Below, piece after piece: positions 1 through 11,800 of a stretch of 64,000 bases of DNA; position 1 is the stretch's first letter; the number at the start of each line of letters is the position of its first letter. Both the position numbers and the translations under genes were made by a program. The notes under the pieces were generated by a model. It was not told the DNA's origin. It did not search any database and saw only the letters and a program-made list of their open reading frames with translations. The stretch comes from Diplonema papillatum (Eukaryota; Euglenozoa; Diplonemea; Diplonemida; Diplonemidae), in NCBI GenBank assembly GCA_030068145.1, contig JAPJBO010000012.1, positions 434,001 through 498,000 on the forward strand, in the 5' to 3' direction.

Positions 1-105
1 CCTGGATCTGCATCTGCGCCTTTTCGAACTCTGCATCGAGCCGTGCCTGTGCGATGAACGTTTCGTAGGAAGTTTGTACTAGCGCATAATCTGACGAGGT
101 TTGCG
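1..105 (-). CDS. Possible coding exon fragment at the left edge
   Basis: Read on the minus strand, the first hundred bases give an uninterrupted, charged, helix-prone stretch ending ...AEFEKAQMQIQ that runs off the window edge. It could be part of a coiled-coil exon. No splice site, start or family can be assigned, so this is only a composition-based suspicion. Confidence 0.2.
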
Positions 106-577
106 TGTTTGATGTGTACAACACGACACGTTGTCAACCAACTATTTCTTAATAAAAACGACCAACGCGTTGGTACCATAAAACATCGAGGAGTATTGTC
201 CCCAGAGGCCGCTTATGTCTCACCCCCCACTGGGAGAAGCCCATATCACGGCGTCCCAGAGGGAATCAGCTAGGTTTGACGAACCTGCGAACCTACAGGG
301 TGTCTCTTCGGCGAAGAACACTTTCGTTTCCCCTCCCGCCTTCCTCGTGGGAGGAATGGCGCGACGGCGGGGGTGAGATGGTTCCTAAGCGTCTACTGTG
401 CACCGGGGCTCACAAAGCACATCGTAAGTGGCATGGGGAGTTTCTTCTTCCCTTTCTTTCCACTTGTTTCTCTTGTGTACACGGATCCTACTTCCCCCAT
501 TTCGTCCCCATATAATCTCCTGGAAAGTTTTATGAACGTTTTTGTGTCGCAATGGGTGCACATACTGGGGAGTCAAT

Positions 578-690
578 TGCCATTATAGTCCGTGTTTTGT
601 TAGATTTTGCTATTACAGTCCAGGTCGCTTAGACTTTTCCATTATAGTCCATGTTCCTTCGGTTTTGCCATTATAGTCCAAGCCCTCAGG
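578..690. repeat. Short tandem repeat (CCATTATAGTCC motif)
   Basis: Four imperfect copies of a motif close to TTTTGCCATTATAGTCCA recur every 30-40 bases. No coding potential is visible. The flanks from 106 to 577 hold no gene I can support. Confidence 0.6.
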
Positions 691-739
691 GACTGTTTCA
701 TCGAATCGCGAACGGATACCACAGGGCTGCAAAACCGAA

Positions 740-870
740 CACATGAGGATGGCCGACCTGCTGATGAACTGCGATAGAGAGCGACAACTGAGGTTAGAAT
801 GCAAAACGTCTATAGCGATGGCCTGCATTAGCCACTGGGTGGCTACCTCTTCGATCGTACCGTGCCGTGC
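740..870. repeat. Dispersed repeat, copy 1
   Basis: A segment around GATGGCCTGCATTAGCCACT followed by CTACCTCTTCGATCGTACCG recurs at 43,205-43,295. A diverged form lies at 36,020-36,090. It lies just downstream of the cyclase gene. The 43.2-kb copy is followed by an inverted copy of its own end, forming a hairpin. No function is assigned. Confidence 0.6.
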
Positions 871-916
871 TTCTGGCGTTTGCACTCATTCGAGAGCAGC
901 AGGCATTTCCGTGCGG

Positions 917-3900
917 TTATGCGGTTCCAGAGGATAGGGGCGGCCGGCTCAAGAAATAGTACTGAACCAGTGCCGCGCGATATAGTAAAAAGCACACCAG
1001 CCTGGCGTCCATCTCCGCGAGCCGCTGGCAGCCTTGGCAACCGCCGTTGGACGGGCTCTCGCCGGCGGGCGCGGTTCGGCCGGGTGACGGAGGCGCGCCG
1101 GCGTCGCGCGACCGCTCGTCGTGCAGGGCCTGCAGCTTGGCCTGGAGCTGCCGCTGCTGCTCGTCGCGCTGGAGGCGGTCGAACTTGAGGCGGAGCTCGT
1201 CGTGGACGCTCTGCGCGTGCTGCTGCCGCGCGGCCTCGCCTTGCAGCCGGCCGCGGGCCGCGTCCAGTTCCGCCTGGAGCCCGGCAACCTGCCGATCACG
1301 CTCCTCGCGGGCTTCTTGCGCCCGGCACAGTTTTTCGAGCAGGTTCCTCGACTCCTTCTGCAAGGCCTGCACTTGGTACTGGTCGACGCTGAGCCGGCGG
1401 GACATCGGGCTGGACGCAGGGGACGCCGAGAACGTGCCGGCCGGCGAATCGTGCTGCGAGGTCTGCCGCGGCTTGCTGTTCGTGGAAGGCGGCAGCAGCG
1501 TGCGCTGCTCGTTGGTCCACGACACGCTCGGCTTGCGGGTCGAATGCTCCGCCGGCGAAGACGGCGCGGCTTCCGCGCGCTTCCTCTTCAGTATGCTCGG
1601 CGAGTGCTGCCGCGAAACCGGCAACGCCTCCGCCGCGGCGCCTTCGTCTCGTTCTTCGATGTGGGCGTCCACGGAGCTGCTACCCCCGTTGGAGTCCGCT
1701 TGCTGCCCTTCCTTGCTTTTTTCGGGGATCGCGGGTTCCTTCTGCGCCGGCGAAGTAGGCGTCCGAGCAGAGGTTTCGCGTGGGGTCTCCTTGCTTTCTG
1801 TGGAGATCACGGGTTCTTTCTGGGCCGGCGAAGTAGGCGTCCGAGCAGAGGTTTCGCGTGGGGTCTCCTTGCTTTCTGTGGAGATCACGGGTTCTTTCTG
1901 CGCCCTCGAGGGCGTCCGAGCAGAGGCTTGGCGTGGGGTCTCCTTGCTTTCTGCGGGGATCGCTGGGTTGTGCTGCGCCGGCGAAGTGGGCGTCCGCGCG
2001 GAGGTTTCACGTGGGGGTTCCCCAGCGCTCGCTTGGTTCTCGGAACCCGGATTCCGCGGCGCCGCGGGTTGCGGCGCCGGGTCCGGGCCGCCGGTTGCGG
2101 CCGGCTTAGGGTGCACGGCCTGCGGGGGTGCTTCGCCGCCCGGCGGCTCGGGCGCGGCGGCGTCGCTCGGCGACGGCTTCGCCTGCGAAGCAGGGGAACC
2201 TGCCGCCTGCAGGTGTGCCTGGGGGGTCGCCGTCGAGGCGTCGGATCTCAGGGGACGCCCGTCGGGTAGGGCGCGAGGAGATGCGGGACCCTCGTTTTCG
2301 GCTGGTTTCACCTCCGTCTGCGTCGTCGCGTTCGCGCGCTCAATCTGCGGGGCCGCATGCGCGCTGCCGGCGGCAGGGGCGGCGCCAGGCCCGCCGTAGG
2401 CTTCGTTCGCCTTCTCTGCGAACGGTGCTGCGGGCAGGGCGGACACTCTTTCGTCAGAGCCCCTCCTCCCGGAGCTCAGTCGGCAGGCGTCCACAGCGGG
2501 AAGAGGTTGCGGGACAGCTGGGGCTGGCTTGTCTAGGCTTGGCTTGTTTAGGCTTGACTTGTCTAAACCAGGCGAGCCGCGTCCAAGGAGGTTGCTGTTT
2601 CTGTCGGGGCTGTCTGTGTCGATGGGTTCTATTACGACGGACGATTCGAGCGCCTGGACACTGGACTCCGTGCACTCGCTCGGCGCGTTGGGCTTCGACG
2701 CGGATATTTTGATCCCCATGCCGGCGGCGTGGCTGCGCAGGCAGCCCTCGCTGAGGCTCCTCGTCCACTCCAACCCGTCGTCCGACATACCTCCTTTGCT
2801 CAGTATCTGCAGCGCGAGCTCATCCGCTCCGGACCACTTTTCGACCTCGTTCGAGCCCATGACGAGCTGCCCCCTCCCTTCCAGTTCCACGACGACGCGT
2901 TCGTTCCCCGTGCCTTCGTACCCTGCTATGACGCCGCGCAGGCCGTTGAACTCGCCCCGTTCGGTCTTCAAAAACACAGTCGGGTTCTCGTTCGCCGCCA
3001 TGAGCACGGCCTCGTAGGCCTGCAGCGCCTTGACCATCCCTTTGTTGCTCGCGATCCTCTCGAGCGGGTTCTTCGCCGCCCCGGCCTTGCCGTCCCTCCC
3101 GTCGACGGCCCGCCGCGACGCGGTGATGACGGCGTTCGCGGCGGACGTCAACTCCTCCTGCCGCCGTTTCCCGTGGTGGTCCTTCAGCGCCCTCGCCGCA
3201 GCTTGTCGCCACACGGTCCGGACCCAGCGCGGTTCGTCTCGCTTGCTGCTGTCGGTGTACGCCGACGGTGTGAGGGAGATCTGCGACATTTTGGTCGGGA
3301 TCAAGCACTTCGGCGACGCCTGCTTCGCGAGCACCGGGCTGCAGTACACCGGGTTCGACGCCGAGTCGTTCGAGTGCACCCCGTACGTGATGGCAGGCGA
3401 CTCCTCGAACTTGTGCATGGGGGTAATAGACCCCCTCCTGATGACTTCCCAGAGCTCGCGTCTCCCTTTGAGCTCCGTGGGCAGGATCGAGAACAGCGAT
3501 TCGTTCCGCGTGATGCCTTTCAGAGACTTCGACCCGTGGCAGTTCAGGTCGACGTTGTCGTCCGGGAGCGCGCCGCTGCGGTACAGCTGCCGGAAGGCGG
3601 CGCCTCCGATGATAACCTCACCGCCCGACCCAACGCCGCCGATCCTCGCAGCGAGGTTGACCATGGGCCCGAAATAGTCCATTCTGCCCGTGATCGGGTC
3701 TTGTTCGCACTCCGGCTCGCCGATGTGGAACCCCATCCGGACGCGGAGCCCGCGGAACGTTCGGTTTCCCCGGGCGTCGAGGAGCTCGCAGGCCTCCTCC
3801 TGCCGCAGGATGGCCTGCGGCCAGTCGACGTTCATCAGCTCCACCTGCGTTTCGAGGCACCACGCCAACGCCGACTCCGTTCGCTGGAACGCGATCATAA

Positions 3901-4365
3901 AGGCGTCGCCCTCCGTCTTCACTTCGTAGCCGCGCCACTTCTCGATCAGCTGCCGGATCACTTGGTTGTGCTGTCCGAGGGCGGCTTTCATGTCGTCCGC
4001 CGCTTTGTCCCACAGCTTGGTGCTACTCTGCACGTCGGTGAACACGATCGTGACGAGGCCCTTCGGCGCCGGGAGGCGGTACCGAAAGTCGTGGGACTGC
4101 ATCACCGTCGCCTCGAGCGACCGGATTATCTTTAGCACCGGCGCGCGCACGTGGACCAGAGGGTCCGTGGGCACTGGTGGTTCGACGACCTGTTTAGCCG
4201 TGGTTTGAATGAAGTAGGCGAAGCCAAAAGAATCGGATCTGAGCAGTGGTGCTTCGTTTGTTTGTGCGCACTTAACGCACGTACTCTCGGCTCGTCAGCG
4301 GGCCACTCAACAGCGGCGACCTTCACGCTAGAAGGATCAATGTCGTTGCGGTGAACGGCAGACAT
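917..4365 (-). CDS. Class III adenylate cyclase with long disordered and coiled-coil C-terminus
   Basis: This protein should make cAMP from ATP. I assemble two exons: 4365-4285 (ATG, 27 codons) and 4189-917, joined across a 95-base GT-AG intron (donor GTACGT) with matching phase, giving about 1117 residues. The cyclase domain is at roughly 70-265. Visible catalytic residues are metal-binding D79 (FTDVQSST) and D122 (KTEGDAF), adenine-selecting K118 and D198, and N205 and R209 (VNLAAR). The D-x6-N-x3-R spacing equals that of known adenylate cyclases. All sit in one chain, so a catalytic homodimer is expected. A Pro/Ser/Ala-rich region follows with three to four repeats of about 21 residues (TPTSPAQKEP-SKETPRETSAR), then a Gln/Arg/Glu-rich coiled coil near 980-1065. 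No membrane segment is evident, so it is probably soluble. The extreme C-terminus may be read-through past a further splice donor. Confidence 0.85.
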
Positions 4366-5320
4366 TTTACTTACGGCCTCCTTTTGTTTGTGCGGACTAG
4401 CCGACCCATCCCTCCTTATGTACCGCGATAGACCGAAGAATGCAGCTCTTGGCAAATTTATGGCAGATTTAAGGCAGATTTATGCAGCTCTAGGAGATAG
4501 GTATGAGCCTGATGGACCGTGGTGGGCGTGATTGAGCAGCGGCAGGCAATTCGATGCAGTTCCAAGAGATAGGGATGAACTGGCTAACGTAGGAGCACCG
4601 TAGGGGCACCGTAGGGGCACCGCAAGCGAAGCAAAACAAACAAGCGAGATAGGAGAGCAAAGAATGTTCGCGGGCGAGAAGCACCCGTTTGCAGTTCCTT
4701 GGAAAGTACCGCCCTCGAAGGCTTTACGACTCGAGCCATTTACCGTGGGGGGGCTTTTGCGCGCTTCAAGTATGTGCGGTGTTCCTTCGTACCTCCGAAG
4801 CATGCCCGGGTGATTTCGACCCCTGAAACAGGTTTCGGGGCTTCTGACCACGGGTCAGTTGAGGGGGGGGGGGGGCGCAAAACACAAAATTAGTGGAGTG
4901 AAAACTGGGCGTTTTTTGGCCGTTCTGCAGGGGGTGCAAGACGGTCCTTGGAACACCCCGACGGATGCATCCCCCGAGGGTATCCCCAAAACATCAAAAC
5001 AAGATTTTCCCCCCGGCCGAACTAAAGGGGGGGGGGGGTCGTTGTATAATGGTTTAGCTTGAAGGGCGTTGGAAAGGTTGAAAAAGGTTTTGGGGGTCAC
5101 CGTCGGTTTGTGTTTTTATTTTTTTTTTTTTTTTTTTTTCCCTTGTATATTTTGTTTGGGGGGTAATTATTTTTTCGGGGGTTCGCGTAACCCTTCTTTT
5201 CCGGCAGATAACGTTATCTTTTCTTTTCTCTCTGGCGCTCTTTTTCTCTCTATCTCTCTCTTTGGCTAGCAAAGCGACTATTGCGACCGACACCACGACC
5301 ACACCCGTAATGAATGTGAT
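4366..5320. other. Gene-free region with G-runs and a repeat shared with 43 kb
   Basis: No gene is supported. There are G-runs at about 4861-4875 and 5026-5038, a poly-T run near 5112-5140, and a segment at 5050-5300 that matches 42,960-43,130 in inverse orientation (shared landmarks GATAACGTTATCTT and a GAGA-rich tract). It looks like a dispersed repeat. Confidence 0.6.
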
Positions 5321-5332
5321 CAAGGGCCCCCC

Positions 5333-5405
5333 ACTAAAGGGGGGGGGGGTCGAATAATAACACTGTGTTATTATTCGATTAGTCGAATAATAAAAAGGAC
5401 AAAGT
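5333..5405. mobile_element. Truncated G-run MITE (GTCGAATAATAACA family)
   Basis: An end of the form AAAGGGGGGGGGG-TCGAATAATAACA is followed by an inverted copy of TCGAATAATAACA. The same family occurs at 8647-8753, 39,044-39,207 and 58,515-59,142. Only one G-run terminus is present here, so this copy is partial. Confidence 0.55.
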
Positions 5406-5439
5406 ACCATATCCGGAGCCGAACTTTTGGAATAAACCT

Positions 5440-5600
5440 TTGTATACCTTATATGGACGGCAGATGTTCAAAAATACCTTGTATGGAGAACCTACCCGTA
5501 ATAGGACGCCGTACTTTCAAAAAAAGTCCCTTGTATGGACGACAACCTTTGGGAAAGTCCCTTGTATGGACAAAAAACCTTTTGAAAAGGCACGGTGTAC
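5440..5600. repeat. CTTGTATGGAC array, outer left block
   Basis: About five copies of a roughly 30-base unit built around CCCTTGTATGGAC, separated by runs such as CTTTTGAAAAGT. It has the same unit and orientation as the block at 6534-6985 and is inverse to the block at 8284-8640. The phrases translated from it (VHTRDF, PCMDG) are repeat artefacts. Confidence 0.8.
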
Positions 5601-6350
5601 TTTCGCAAAGACCAGACAATCCCTTTGGGATATGAAGGAAACCCTTTGGCCAAGGTTTCACAGTTTCCAAAAAAACCAGAATTTCAGCCGACTCTTCAGA
5701 TTTTTGCCATTTTTGTGTCCAACAAATGCAATGTGTCAAGAACAAAAACAGATCCCATGGCAGCGTACTATCCTCCCTCCCGTTATATGAACAAAACAGG
5801 TTTGAAGGAAGTGCGCAGAAACAAACGTAAGTTCGCTGCACAGACTTTTTTTGCAGAACAACAGTACTGCACAGGAAGCAATTGCAATTTCATCGGTTCC
5901 GCATGCCTGTTGTTCTTCGAACTTTGAACCAATCAACACTCCGTGAGACGGTGACAGGTAAAGAATGGGATCAGGGGTCAGGGAAAAGCGGGATGACTGG
6001 GAAAATGTGCTGCTGGTTGCTTGTGTGAGTGCTTTTGTCCGATCTTGAGGATGGAGATGATGCTGCACTCTGCTAGCGCGGGAAATCCTGCCGTGCCAGT
6101 CTGTTTGATTCATCCGTCCACAAGGTTATATATCTGATGCGAGCCCTACCATAGGCTTTGTTGAGCGTCCTCGGCGTTCATGCTTTGAGCAACTCCTGCA
6201 GGTGGTTCCTCGCAACTAGCCGAAAAAACTTTGTCTCACGACATCGTATGTGGCTACCCGCAGTGGAAACGAACCAGGAGGAAGCAAGACAAAGCACTTG
6301 CTGCAGCAATCTTTGGTGGCAGGGAACCTGTGATGAACCAAAATGTCAAA
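5601..6350. other. Stretch without a supported gene
   Basis: Short ORFs are present on both strands, but none has a motif, a convincing start or splice sites. I see nothing identifiable here. Confidence 0.5.
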
Positions 6351-6354
6351 CCCG

Positions 6355-6440
6355 GACCCAGATTTTGGGTCCAAAATTTGAGTCCAAAATTTGGGTCCAA
6401 AAATTTGGGTCCAAAATTTGGGTCCGAATTTTGGGTCTTG
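6355..6440. repeat. Short tandem repeat (GGGTCCAAAATTT)
   Basis: Five to six copies of a 13-base unit, GGGTCCAAAATTT, with small variations. It directly precedes the 30-base array, so it may be part of the same element terminus. Confidence 0.75.
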
Positions 6441-6533
6441 GGACTTTTCCAAAATCAGGTGGCCATACAAGGGGCTATAAAAAAATAGGACAAAGTTCCT
6501 TATCCGGAATCGAAGTTTTGGAATAAACCTTTG

Positions 6534-6985
6534 TATGGGCTCACTAGTTTCTAAAAGGGCCTTTGTATGGACAGCAGAGTTTTGCAAAATACCCTTGTAT
6601 GGACACAAGGTTTGCAAAATACCCTTGTATGGACAGAAGATTCTGAATAAATACCCTTGTATGGACACACACATTCGCAAAAGGGACCTTGTATGGACAG
6701 ACTTTTTTGGTGCCTTATATGGACGGCAGATGTTCAAAAATTCCCTTGTATGGAGAACCTACCCTTATATGGACGCCGTACTTTCGAAAAGTCCCTTGTA
6801 TGGACGACATTCTTTTGAAAGGTCCCTTGTATGGACACCTGACTTTTGAAAAGTCCCTTGTATGGACGGCATACTTTTGAGAAGTCCCTTGTATGGACGG
6901 CATACTTTTGCAAAGACCCTTGTATGGACACCTGACTTTTGAAAATATCCTTGTATGGACGACGTATTTTCGAATACCCTGGTGC
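6534..6985. repeat. CTTGTATGGAC array, inner left block
   Basis: About 14 imperfect copies of a 28-34 base unit with core CCCTTGTATGGAC. The block lies left of a decayed Mutator-like transposase. An inverse block (GTCCATACAAGGG) lies on its right at 8284-8640, so the two form long, array-built terminal inverted repeats. The phrase GGCTATAAAAAAATA is found beside both blocks. Confidence 0.8.
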
Positions 6986-7099
6986 ACTATTGTGTCTGGA
7001 AGCCTGCTCTCCATTGCAAAAGTTTTGTGTGTGCGCCCCCCTCCCCCTTTCCCTTTGCAAATCCAAAATATTTGCAGTGTTAGGGGTATGGTAAAGTCA

Positions 7100-8183
7100 T
7101 AGCAAAGATGACCGAGGCGACAGTTTTTTTGATTCTGAAGGACCTCCCATTCGCCTCTGCGGATGAAAAGAGTGATGTTCTTAGCCTTGCGTTTCGCGAG
7201 GATTTGAATGATGGCGTTGAATGAAGCCCTCAAGGGTGAGCCAGATGTATTGTTAGCTGCATTGCGTAAACTCTTGAAGAGGAGCGGGTCTTTGGCGTCT
7301 GAGACGAGCGAGACGGACTTCGGGAATGCATCAGGCAACGAAGACGAAGACGAAGATGAAGACGAAGACGAAGCTGTTGGGACTGCCCCTGTGTCACCGG
7401 ACACAACTTCTGTGTTGCCAGTGGTGGGTGCACTTTTTCCATCGGCCGACAGTTTTTTTTGAACGGGTGCTAACGGTCTGTTTCCTTCAGCGACGAAGCT
7501 CCGGCGTTCACAGAGAGCAACCCGTATTTTGCTGCCATCAGAGCAGTAGATCCGGACTCGTGTAGTCGTGTGTACACCAAGCGCGATGAAGAAGGCAGGC
7601 GGTTTACATTTTGTTTCCTGGCCTTCGGGCCCGCGATCCGTGCGACCGCCCACGTGGTCCCACTGGTAAGCATTGGCGCCGCGAACATGGAAAGGGGGGG
7701 GGGTGCTTTTCAGTGCTGTTGGCATCGACGCCAACCTCGGGGCACAATTCCCACGGAAGATACAGAGTCATAGTCTCGATTCCTTGTGGAAAGGGTATGA
7801 AAAGGCATCAAAGAGCGACATCATGCCTTGTCAGAACAATCCAGAGAAGAAACCACGTTCCGCTTTATGTGTTCCCGGCAAAGTAAGTTCGGTGTCCTGG
7901 GGAGAACCCCTTCCACAGCAGCCTCGAGTCCTTTGTCCCTGTCAGAAATGAGGCCAAAGTTGCTGCCAGCGAGAAGGAACGGGCCGTGGCGCGAGCGACA
8001 TGGGAGCACTCGTACGAGCAGCGGTTTCTGAAGTGGGCGGAAGCCCAGACCCAGATAGCGAAGGAGCGGTACGACGAAACGTACAAACAGCAGCTGCTCT
8101 GGATGGGGGACGTCGAACGCCGCTTACTCGCGTTCGAAGACGAAACGAACGCGCGAATCGAATGGATACTCAGAATGTGAAGG
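7100..8183. pseudogene. Decayed Mutator-like (MULE) transposase with an internal inversion
   Basis: On the plus strand, 7484-7765 reads NPYFAAIRAVDPD..., then RRFTFCFLAFGPAIRA..., VPLVSIGAANMERGGG and, after a frameshift in a G-run near 7690-7698, LFSAVGIDANLGAQFP. This is the order of motifs around the first catalytic Asp of MULE transposases. The Asp itself is Gly here (VSIGAAN, where families have a D-[GA]-[AT]-H pattern). The next MULE block, GLISDRDKGLEAAVE followed by a C-x3-H motif (CREH), is on the minus strand at 8009-7821. The middle of the gene is therefore inverted relative to its start. A helical segment at 7950-8183 (+) may be the C-terminal part. Acidic repeats at 7339-7375 could belong to the N-terminus. 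I consider it non-functional. Confidence 0.55.
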
Positions 8184-8283
8184 CTCCAATTTCACCGCAG
8201 CTTTACTAATGTGTACATGGGTGAACCCCAACATCAGATCATTCCACGGGTCGACGTGCAGCAAGCAGGTTTCACTACACCGT

Positions 8284-8640
8284 GTAAGGGACTTTTCCAA
8301 AATCAGGTGTCCATATAAGGGACCTGGAAAGTTTGTCCATACAAGGGGCTATAAAAAAATATCTCGTCCATACAAGGGAATTTTCCAAAGTCAGGTGTTC
8401 ATACAAGGGACTTTTTCAAAGTCAGGTGTCCATACAAGGGAATTTCGAAAGTTTGCTGTCCATACAAGGGACCTTTTCAAAGTCAGGTGTCCATACAAGG
8501 GACTTTACCCTTAAAAATATGTCGTCCATACAAGGGACTTTCCAAAATCAGGTGGCCATACAAGGGAATTTTGAAAGTTTGCTGTCCATACAAGGGACTT
8601 TTTCAAAGTCAGGTGTCCATACAAGGGACTTTACCCTAAT
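8284..8640. repeat. GTCCATACAAGGG array, right block (inverse of the left blocks)
   Basis: About 11 copies of GTCCATACAAGGGACTTT-type units, the reverse complement of the 6534-6985 array. Together they flank the MULE relic as array-type inverted ends. Confidence 0.8.
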
Positions 8641-8646
8641 AAAAAA

Positions 8647-8753
8647 GTTCCGGGTAGTCGAACAGTAGCAGGATCCAATAGTGGGAGTGTTTTTAGACAA
8701 CCAGACGTGTGTCAAATAACTGTTATTATTCGACCCCCCCCTATATTTAGTAG
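8647..8753. mobile_element. Partial G-run MITE copy (inverse orientation)
   Basis: Reverse complement of the left two-thirds of the 39,044-39,207 copy, sharing the TTATTTGAC-ACACGTCTGG-TTGTCT block and the C-run terminus before 8753. It lies immediately right of the 30-base array. Confidence 0.65.
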
Positions 8754-8868
8754 TAGGTAGTCGTAGGAGCACACGGGTGCACGGGCAGAGGCAAGCAAGT
8801 ACACCTTGCCTTAGGACCGACTGACCCATGCCTCGGCATGTGTGCACGCGAGATGAGATGGGACATAC

Positions 8869-11800
8869 GGAGATCCGAACTTTGCACCGCGCGGCGTTGT
8901 GGAAGAGCGCGTGCGGGACGAGGTTCGCCGCCCCCGGCCCTACGGGGAGGGCGTGCAGCAGCGCCTTGTTGTGGAAGATCTTCGCGATGCCGGTCTCCGT
9001 GCAGTTCCTGATCTTGACCGTGATCACGTCGTCCTGCGCGATGCGCAGGTTCGGGAACGTGATCGTCGGCGCGTCGGGCGCGTCTCCCAGCAGGTACAAG
9101 GCGCCGTCAAGCCTCAGGGAAAACCCGAACTCGGCCGCGGGGCCGCGCTTCTTGTCGAAAAGCATGGCGGCAGGAGGGACCAGGCCGACCTGGATCCCGT
9201 CGGACGGCCGGAGGATGGTGTACGTGATCACCGTGTACTTCGGCGGGTTGCGGCAGTGCAGCTTTTCGAGCGGGATGACCTTCTTGCCGAAAGCTTGCGT
9301 CTCGTGCCGGGTTGTCGCGTAGCACACCATGTCAACCTCCTCGAACCCCACCCTTCCCGACCGCAGCCTCGACGCTGCGAGAACCGACTCCCAGCCTTGG
9401 TCGCCGGCCCACTGGCAGGAGAAGTCCTGCCTGCCTTTCTTCGCTTCCTCCTTCGCCGTGGTGATGACTTCGTTGATCTGCGCCGACACTTCTTTGCAAA
9501 TGGCCTCTTCCCGCCACGACGCGTGCTTCGCGCCGAGTTTTTTCACCACTTCGTCCAATCCCGTGAATTGGGAAACTGCTTGGTCGTCAGACGAAGTGTC
9601 GTCCTTCAGCAAGTCGGTGAGCATCCGGACCCCTTCGACGATTCCGTTCATCATCTGCCGCAGGAGTTCCACCTCGTGGGACGGAGGTGTGCTGTCCCAG
9701 AGGGATCGGAGGAGGACCGAGTTGGACTGCGAGCGGCGCTTTTTGAAGCCGGCGGGCCCCTGCGGCCCGCCGGCCGAGCGGGCCGTCGGCGACGAAGTCG
9801 TCGGCAGGCCGTCGACAGACGGGTGCTTCTTCATCGACGACTTCAGCGTCTGCTCCCCCTGCGACTCCCGTTTGGACTTCCCGCTGTCGTTCAGCCCAAA
9901 GAACGGCTCGCTTCCCCGGTCGTGCCAGTCGTCCCGGAAGACGGCCATCCCGCTGAGCAGCCCAGCCTCCGAGGCGGCGGCTGGAAGCCCATCTCTCGTG
10001 CTCCGCCTCCGCCCGGGTTCCTTGACGTCAGCCAGGTTCCCGATGCTCCGGTTGTTGCTCGGGAGGTGCCGGACGCTGTTGCTCGCGGCAAGCTTGCCGC
10101 TCTTCTGCCGCGAGACGCCGCTGAACGAGCGCGTCCGGTGCGCCGGCCGCCCGTCCTCCTCGCTCTCGTCCGAGAACACCGACCGGCGCCGCGACGAACG
10201 GTCCCCCGGCTGGCCACCGCCTCCGTTGTGCAGGCGGAAGCTGCCGCTGTTGCAGCGCATGGGCCGCGCGTCGAGCCCCGGCGACATCGACCCCACGCTC
10301 TGCCGCCGCAGCGGCGGGAAATCGAGGGGCTCGACGTCCGGTTCGAACGGCGGGTCGTCGAAGACCAGCTCGTCGGGGATCGCGTGCTTGATGTTGAACT
10401 CGACCGCGATCGACTTCAACCCCGAGAGCACCGCCACCGCGTCCAGTCCAGCCGGCAGCCGCACGTCGCAGCCCAGCGGCGCGAGGGTCACCGAATACGG
10501 CTTTTTTTGCCCGTCAAACGCGAGACTTGACACTGAAAACGGCTCAATGTGCGGCAGGTCCGCCGTCAGCTGCGCGTCCTTGCGCGAGATGGTGAAGGAG
10601 TACAGCAGCCCGTCGATGGTGTACGAGAGGTCGGACAGCGGCGCGGTGTCGGTGACGGCGTGCCGCTTGCGGGTGGCCGCGATGACCTGCCGCCGGAGGC
10701 GCAGGGCGTCGGCGACGTCGAGCCTGCGGTTGAACCGCTTCGTCGTCTCGGAGAAGCCTTCCTCTGCGAGCACGCCGCGTATCCGCGGCGCGGCCGCCGT
10801 GAGCAGGACCCACCCGGCAACCGCCGCCACCTCGTCGCCGCCCCGCCGCCCGCGCACAAGCTCCTCCAGCACGTCCAGCAGCATCCGGACGGCTTCGTCG
10901 GCGACGCTGCACACCCGCTCGCGCAGCTCGCCGGAGTGGTGGGCCCGCCGCAGGATGCCCCGCCAGCGGCGCTTCGTCTGTTTGGACGTTAGATGATGCC
11001 AGAGAGAACACAAAGAGTATTTTTAGAGTGCGAGTTCACTTAGGAACCCGGGGGTTTATAGTCTCCCGGTGACCATTGTCGTAAAAGTTCCTTTAAGGTA
11101 TAGTATGTTTGTGTGCGTATCAGATCTGCTGTAGTGGCAGTACGTGTACTGCGTGTGTCTGTTTTTGTGCGTGCGTGTGAACCCCCTGTTTTAAGTGATT
11201 CAGCACAGTGTGCAGCAGGTTCGCCGTCAGCTGCGCGTCCTTGCGCGAGATGGTGAAGGAGTACAGCAACCGTCGATGATGTACGAGAGGTCGGACAGCG
11301 GCGCGGTGTCGATGACGGCGTGCGGCTTGCGGGTGGCCTCGATGACCTGCCGCAGGAGGCGCAGGGCATCGGCGACGACGAGCCTGCGGTTGAACCGCTT
11401 CGTCGTCTCGGAGAAGCCCTCCTCTGCGAGCACGCCGCGTATCCGCGGCGCGGCCGCCGTGAGCAGGACCCACCCGGCCGCCGCCACCTCGTCGTCGCCC
11501 CGCCCGCGCACAAGCTCCTCCAGCACGTCCAGCAGCATCCGGACGGCTCCGTCGGCGACGCCGCTCACCCGCTCGCGCAGCTCGCCGTAGTGGTGGGCCT
11601 GCCGCAAGGATGCCCCGCCAGCGGCGCTTCGTCTGTATGGACGGTAGATGATGTGTGCAACTAGAAGAGGGAGAACACAAAGTAGAGTAGCTCGTCGGAG
11701 GACGCTTTGTCTGCTGGACTTGAGACGATGACTAGACCCAGAGAAACAGACTAGCAAGAACACAAAAAGCATATCCGAGGAGTAGCTCGTCGGAGGACAC

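Noticed and set aside
1047-2399. Long plus-strand ORFs opposite the cyclase gene
   Set aside because: They are antisense shadows of a GC-rich exon. The minus frame has the catalytic motifs and correct splice phases.
5440-8640. Proteins reading VHTRDFSKVRCPYKG and similar
   Set aside because: Translation of the 30-base tandem repeat in whichever frame lacks a stop; no conserved codon bias.
8200-8660. Regular repeats that might be a CRISPR array
   Set aside because: Units are imperfect, spacers are not unique, no cas genes, and the genome is eukaryotic.
8548-8868. C-terminal extension of the ZZ gene reading into 8.55-8.87 kb
   Set aside because: This part is MITE and 30-base array sequence lying beyond a good splice donor, so it is more likely intron.
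8899-10996. Plus-strand ORFs of over 540 codons opposite the ZZ gene
   Set aside because: Arg/Pro/Ser-rich shadow frames; the minus frame joins exon A and B in phase.
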